NCBI GenBank assembly: GCA_947462335.1
Contig: OX381706.1
Coordinates: 12,686,784-12,750,783, forward strand
Source of the DNA: Harmothoe impar
Lineage: Eukaryota > Annelida > Polychaeta > Phyllodocida > Polynoidae
Length of the DNA stretch: 64,000 bases
Direction: 5' to 3'
In this document: piece by piece, positions 61,175-64,000 of the stretch
Layout of the letters: each line of letters starts with the position of its first letter
Position numbering within the stretch: the stretch's first letter is position 1
The notes under the pieces: model-generated
The model's input: the letters and a program-made list of their open reading frames with translations, nothing else
Database searches by the model: none
What the model was told of the DNA's origin: nothing
Translations under genes and position numbers: made by a program

Positions 61175-64000
61175 ATGCATAGACACGTGAATACTATCAG
61201 TTGTATTCGGTGTAATGCACCTAGAATTCCTAGACAAGTTACTATACATAACAGTAGTAAGAACTTGTGTACTTCAGAGACTTGCTTGAGAGAAGTCTTC
61301 TCTAGTGAAACAGTTTTACCTGAAGAGATTGAGAAAAACTCTCTTTTCTTAGAATATTACAAATCAAATTTCAGATCGATAGGTCAAGGTTTAGTTGTGT
61401 TAGGTTGTGTACAAGCTATATATAACGTCAGATTAACTACTTTTGAATCTGATCAAGGAGTGAGTGAGATAGTGACAGCTCTCAGAGCTATACATGAGAA
61501 CCAGTTATACAGTTATAGAGTAGCTGTGTCTTTTGGTCGAATTTTGACTTGCACTGAAGACGCTGAGCAAAGAGTCATGTATTTTCATGCTTCAGCTAAC
61601 AACTCTTCAGTTTTTTATGACAGTGAAGACCATCAAGACCCTTACTTCTTAGTTAAGAACTCTGAGAGCTTTGAAAGTTGCATAGATCTATTGAAAAGTA
61701 AAGTGAAAGTTGACACAAGTAGACCTGACACAAAGTGGAAAGTAGTAGGTAATGTGAATGTGAATCTGACTTATATTAGACCTACAAATGTGTTCTTAGG
61801 TAAGTTAGAGAGTGTCCCTCCTAGTTTCAGGAAAAGAGGTATGTTACACTTCCACCGAGACTCTTACAGTAAGAGAGTGTACAGAGACAACTTGTGTTTC
61901 TTTAGATGCTTGTCACACCACTTGTATAAAACATTAGATAGAACTGTAGAGCTTTTCAAAGAAGCTTATCCAGACACTTGTCAGAAAAAGTTCAAAGGTA
62001 TTCTCTTAAGTGATTTAGATAGATTAGAGAAAGTATTCAAAATAGACATACGAGTGTTCAAGCTGTCTAGTACTAATAAAGTGACTGTAGTGCGTAGCAA
62101 GCTTTGTAGTAGCAAGAAAGTGTTGAATCTCAACATGTACCGCAACCACTTGAGTCTGATAGTAGACATGTGTAAATATGGTCGCGTGTACAGTTGTGAA
62201 AAATGTTACAAAGCATTCTCTTCTAATTACAACTTGAAGAGACACACTGCTGTAACAAAAGACTGTACTAAAGTACGATTTATATACAAAGGGGGTGTGT
62301 ACAAACCTAGTAGAACTATATTTCAGAAGTTGAGTGAGTTAGGTGTACATACACCTGCTCACTTAAAGATATACCCATATAAGATTGCTTTCGACTTTGA
62401 AAGTTATTTTGTAAAGAACGGTGAGAAAAGTTGTAACACAACTTTTGAGTTAGATCATGTACCACTGTCAGCTAGTGTAGCTAGTGACTTTCCAGGGTAT
62501 ACAGAACCAGTGTGTTTTGTCAGAGAGAGTAACAGGGAAAATGATGACTTAGTCAGTCGTGTATTAGGGTACATAGATATGTTAGCTTGTGAAATAGGTG
62601 AATGTGTCAGAGAGCGTTTTAAAGTAGTGACAGATCAGCTAGATGCTCTGCAAGCTGAAGAGGAAAGGTTAGAGAGTGCAGCTTTGAAAGCTGCTAAGTT
62701 AGAGAAAAGTAAGTATAATTTATCACCTGTCGTCAGAGCTAAACAAGCTCTGACAGCTTATATGAACAGAGTACCTGTAGTAGGTTTTAACTCAGGTCGA
62801 TATGACTTAAATCTAATAAAGAGAAGCTTCCACACTTTCTTCTCAGAAAGAGAAAAGAAACCTATGACGACTATTAAAAGGTGCAACCAGTACATTGCTG
62901 TATACACTGAGCACTTAGTCTTCTTAGACATGGTGAACTATCTAGCTCCAGGTTATAATTACGCTAGTTATTTGAAAGCTTTTTTGAAAGACACAGAGAA
63001 AGGTTTTTTTCCTTATGAGTGGATGGACAATGTTCGAAAATTAGATAACACAACTCTCCCACCTAGGAGAAGTTTCTATAGCTCTCTGACTGGGAAAGGT
63101 ATAACTCAAGCTGAGTATAGAAGCTGTAAAGAAGTGTGGGTGAAAGAAAAAATGAAAACAATGAAAGACTACTTAGTGTACTATAACAATTTAGATGTAG
63201 CTCCATTTGTCAGAGCTATAAATGAACATAGCAAGTTCTTCATAGAAAGGAGTGTCGACATGTTCAAAGATGGTTTGACACTTCCAGGTTTGACTTTGAA
63301 GTTCCTCTTTCAGAACACTGAGTTGAATGCGACACCTTATGTTCTCTTTTCACATCATGAAAAAGAAGTCCACAACTTACTGAGAAAGAATTTAGTTGGT
63401 GGACCTGCTATAATATTCCACAGACACCATCGTAGTGGTATAACTAGAATAAGAGAGCGTAAGTATGGAGTTGATAGTAAGAAGTGTGATCACATTTTAG
63501 GAGTAGATGCAAATAGTTTGTACTTGAAATGTATGGGTGAAGCTCATTGTACAGGTTTCTATGTAGTGAGACGTCACGAAGATGATTTCAAGCCTGTTCT
63601 CAGTCAGCAAATCAGTTACTCAGCTGTAGAATGGCTCCGTTACAGAGCTATAGTAGACAAAGTACCTATTTTACATCAATACAACTATGGTGAAGTCAGT
63701 GTAGGTAGTCAGCGTATAAGAGTAGATGGGATAGTCCCTGATCGTAAATTGATATACCAGTTCCACGGTTGCTATTGGCATGGTCATACATGTCAGATCA
63801 ACAAGACATTGATGACTAGTACGAAGGGTCGGGAATGGATAGAAGAGCGTTCTACTAAAACAGCTGCTGTAACTCTGTATCTGAAAAGTTTAGGTTACAC
63901 AGTAGTAGAACAATATGAATGTCAGTGGATCAAATTACGAAAAAACACTCAGTGTTTGAAACTGAAACCGGAATGGAGTGTTAATAGACCGTCTTCAGCT
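61175..64000 (+). CDS. pPolB: protein-primed DNA polymerase B, partial (runs off the window)
   Basis: The ATG at 61175 follows an in-frame TGA at 61160; 942 codons are open to the window end, so the C-terminal palm is missing here. Exonuclease motifs: ExoI FDFES (D407, E409), ExoII GFNSGRYD (N539, D544), ExoIII YNNLD (Y670, D674). Polymerase motif A is DANSLYLKCM (D778), with Leu where Pro is usual after SLY. Then comes VDGIVPDRKLIYQFHGCYWHG, split here after 20 as DGIVPDRKL and FHGCYWHG, a segment common in these enzymes. The N-terminus adds an OTU-protease-like pattern (D238-x2-C241 in DNLCFFRCL, H325) and a C2H2-like finger (about 340-365). Confidence 0.9.
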   Translation, partial: MHRHVNTISCIRCNAPRIPRQVTIHNSSKNLCTSETCLREVFSSETVLPEEIEKNSLFLEYYKSNFRSIGQGLVVLGCVQAIYNVRLTTFESDQGVSEIVTALRAIHENQLYSYRVAVSFGRILTCTEDAEQRVMYFHASANNSSVFYDSEDHQDPYFLVKNSESFESCIDLLKSKVKVDTSRPDTKWKVVGNVNVNLTYIRPTNVFLGKLESVPPSFRKRGMLHFHRDSYSKRVYRDNLCFFRCLSHHLYKTLDRTVELFKEAYPDTCQKKFKGILLSDLDRLEKVFKIDIRVFKLSSTNKVTVVRSKLCSSKKVLNLNMYRNHLSLIVDMCKYGRVYSCEKCYKAFSSNYNLKRHTAVTKDCTKVRFIYKGGVYKPSRTIFQKLSELGVHTPAHLKIYPYKIAFDFESYFVKNGEKSCNTTFELDHVPLSASVASDFPGYTEPVCFVRESNRENDDLVSRVLGYIDMLACEIGECVRERFKVVTDQLDALQAEEERLESAALKAAKLEKSKYNLSPVVRAKQALTAYMNRVPVVGFNSGRYDLNLIKRSFHTFFSEREKKPMTTIKRCNQYIAVYTEHLVFLDMVNYLAPGYNYASYLKAFLKDTEKGFFPYEWMDNVRKLDNTTLPPRRSFYSSLTGKGITQAEYRSCKEVWVKEKMKTMKDYLVYYNNLDVAPFVRAINEHSKFFIERSVDMFKDGLTLPGLTLKFLFQNTELNATPYVLFSHHEKEVHNLLRKNLVGGPAIIFHRHHRSGITRIRERKYGVDSKKCDHILGVDANSLYLKCMGEAHCTGFYVVRRHEDDFKPVLSQQISYSAVEWLRYRAIVDKVPILHQYNYGEVSVGSQRIRVDGIVPDRKLIYQFHGCYWHGHTCQINKTLMTSTKGREWIEERSTKTAAVTLYLKSLGYTVVEQYECQWIKLRKNTQCLKLKPEWSVNRPSSA

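Larger units (their letters stand above)
48661..64000. mobile_element. Polinton/Maverick (adintovirus-like) element, left part
   Basis: Carries the full diagnostic gene set: protein-primed DNA polymerase B, retroviral-type integrase, adenain-like protease, FtsK/HerA packaging ATPase and two capsid proteins. The left end is placed at the AGTAGTATATAGG at 48661-48664, because AG is the usual Polinton start and similarity to the host paralogue (copy A) stops just before. The right end lies beyond the window; more than 15.3 kb are present. All reading frames are intact. Confidence 0.93.

Overview
The window is animal nuclear DNA, most likely from a marine invertebrate. It shows AT-rich, gene-poor, repeat-dense non-coding sequence, a spliced gene with TATA box, signal-peptide exon and AATAAA signal, a Ty3/Gypsy retrotransposon, and a Polinton/Maverick element. 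A dispersed element near 44.7-45.1 kb resembles repeats I recall from molluscs, so a lophotrochozoan is my weak guess. There is no sign of bacterial DNA.

Layout. (1) 1-2445: host DNA with old inverted-repeat elements. (2) 2446-15412: a nearly 13 kb, apparently intact Ty3/Gypsy LTR retrotransposon. Its 484-bp LTRs differ at two positions by eye. It carries gag, a pol frame reached through a textbook -1 frameshift signal, and two extra GC-rich ORFs behind a probable internal TATA promoter. (3) 16.45-20.89 kb, minus strand: a glucosylceramidase-like (GH30) gene with a signal-peptide first exon and one very large catalytic exon; the intron is full of fold-back elements. (4) 20.9-48.66 kb: no convincing host gene. 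It holds nested small DNA transposons, a tandem array carrying RFX-type X-box palindromes, a cluster of a 20-bp CTCCGA motif, a near-perfect 73-nt hairpin, tRNA-derived SINE heads, inverted minisatellite arrays inside a terminal-inverted-repeat element, a solo LTR, and two diverged copies of a host segment. (5) 48.66 kb to the window end: the left part of a Polinton, a virus-like self-synthesising DNA transposon related to the proposed adintoviruses.

The Polinton carries a compact minus-strand block with (right to left) a DUF5662-like gene, a tandem Death-domain protein, packaging ATPase, a small basic hydrophobic-tailed protein, a conserved Polinton protein, chromodomain integrase, penton-type minor capsid candidate, pVI/pX-like basic protein, double jelly-roll major capsid protein, adenain-type protease and a small coiled-coil protein. 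A 230-aa unknown gene lies upstream of that block. Diverging on the plus strand are a protein with two SUMO-interacting motifs and the protein-primed DNA polymerase B, which runs off the window end. The structural, maturation, packaging, integration and replication genes together look like a virion-forming element. The Death-domain, SIM and 230-aa proteins look like its host-interaction layer and are the most interesting part of the window. The paralogous host segment at 37-40 kb helps place the Polinton's left boundary.
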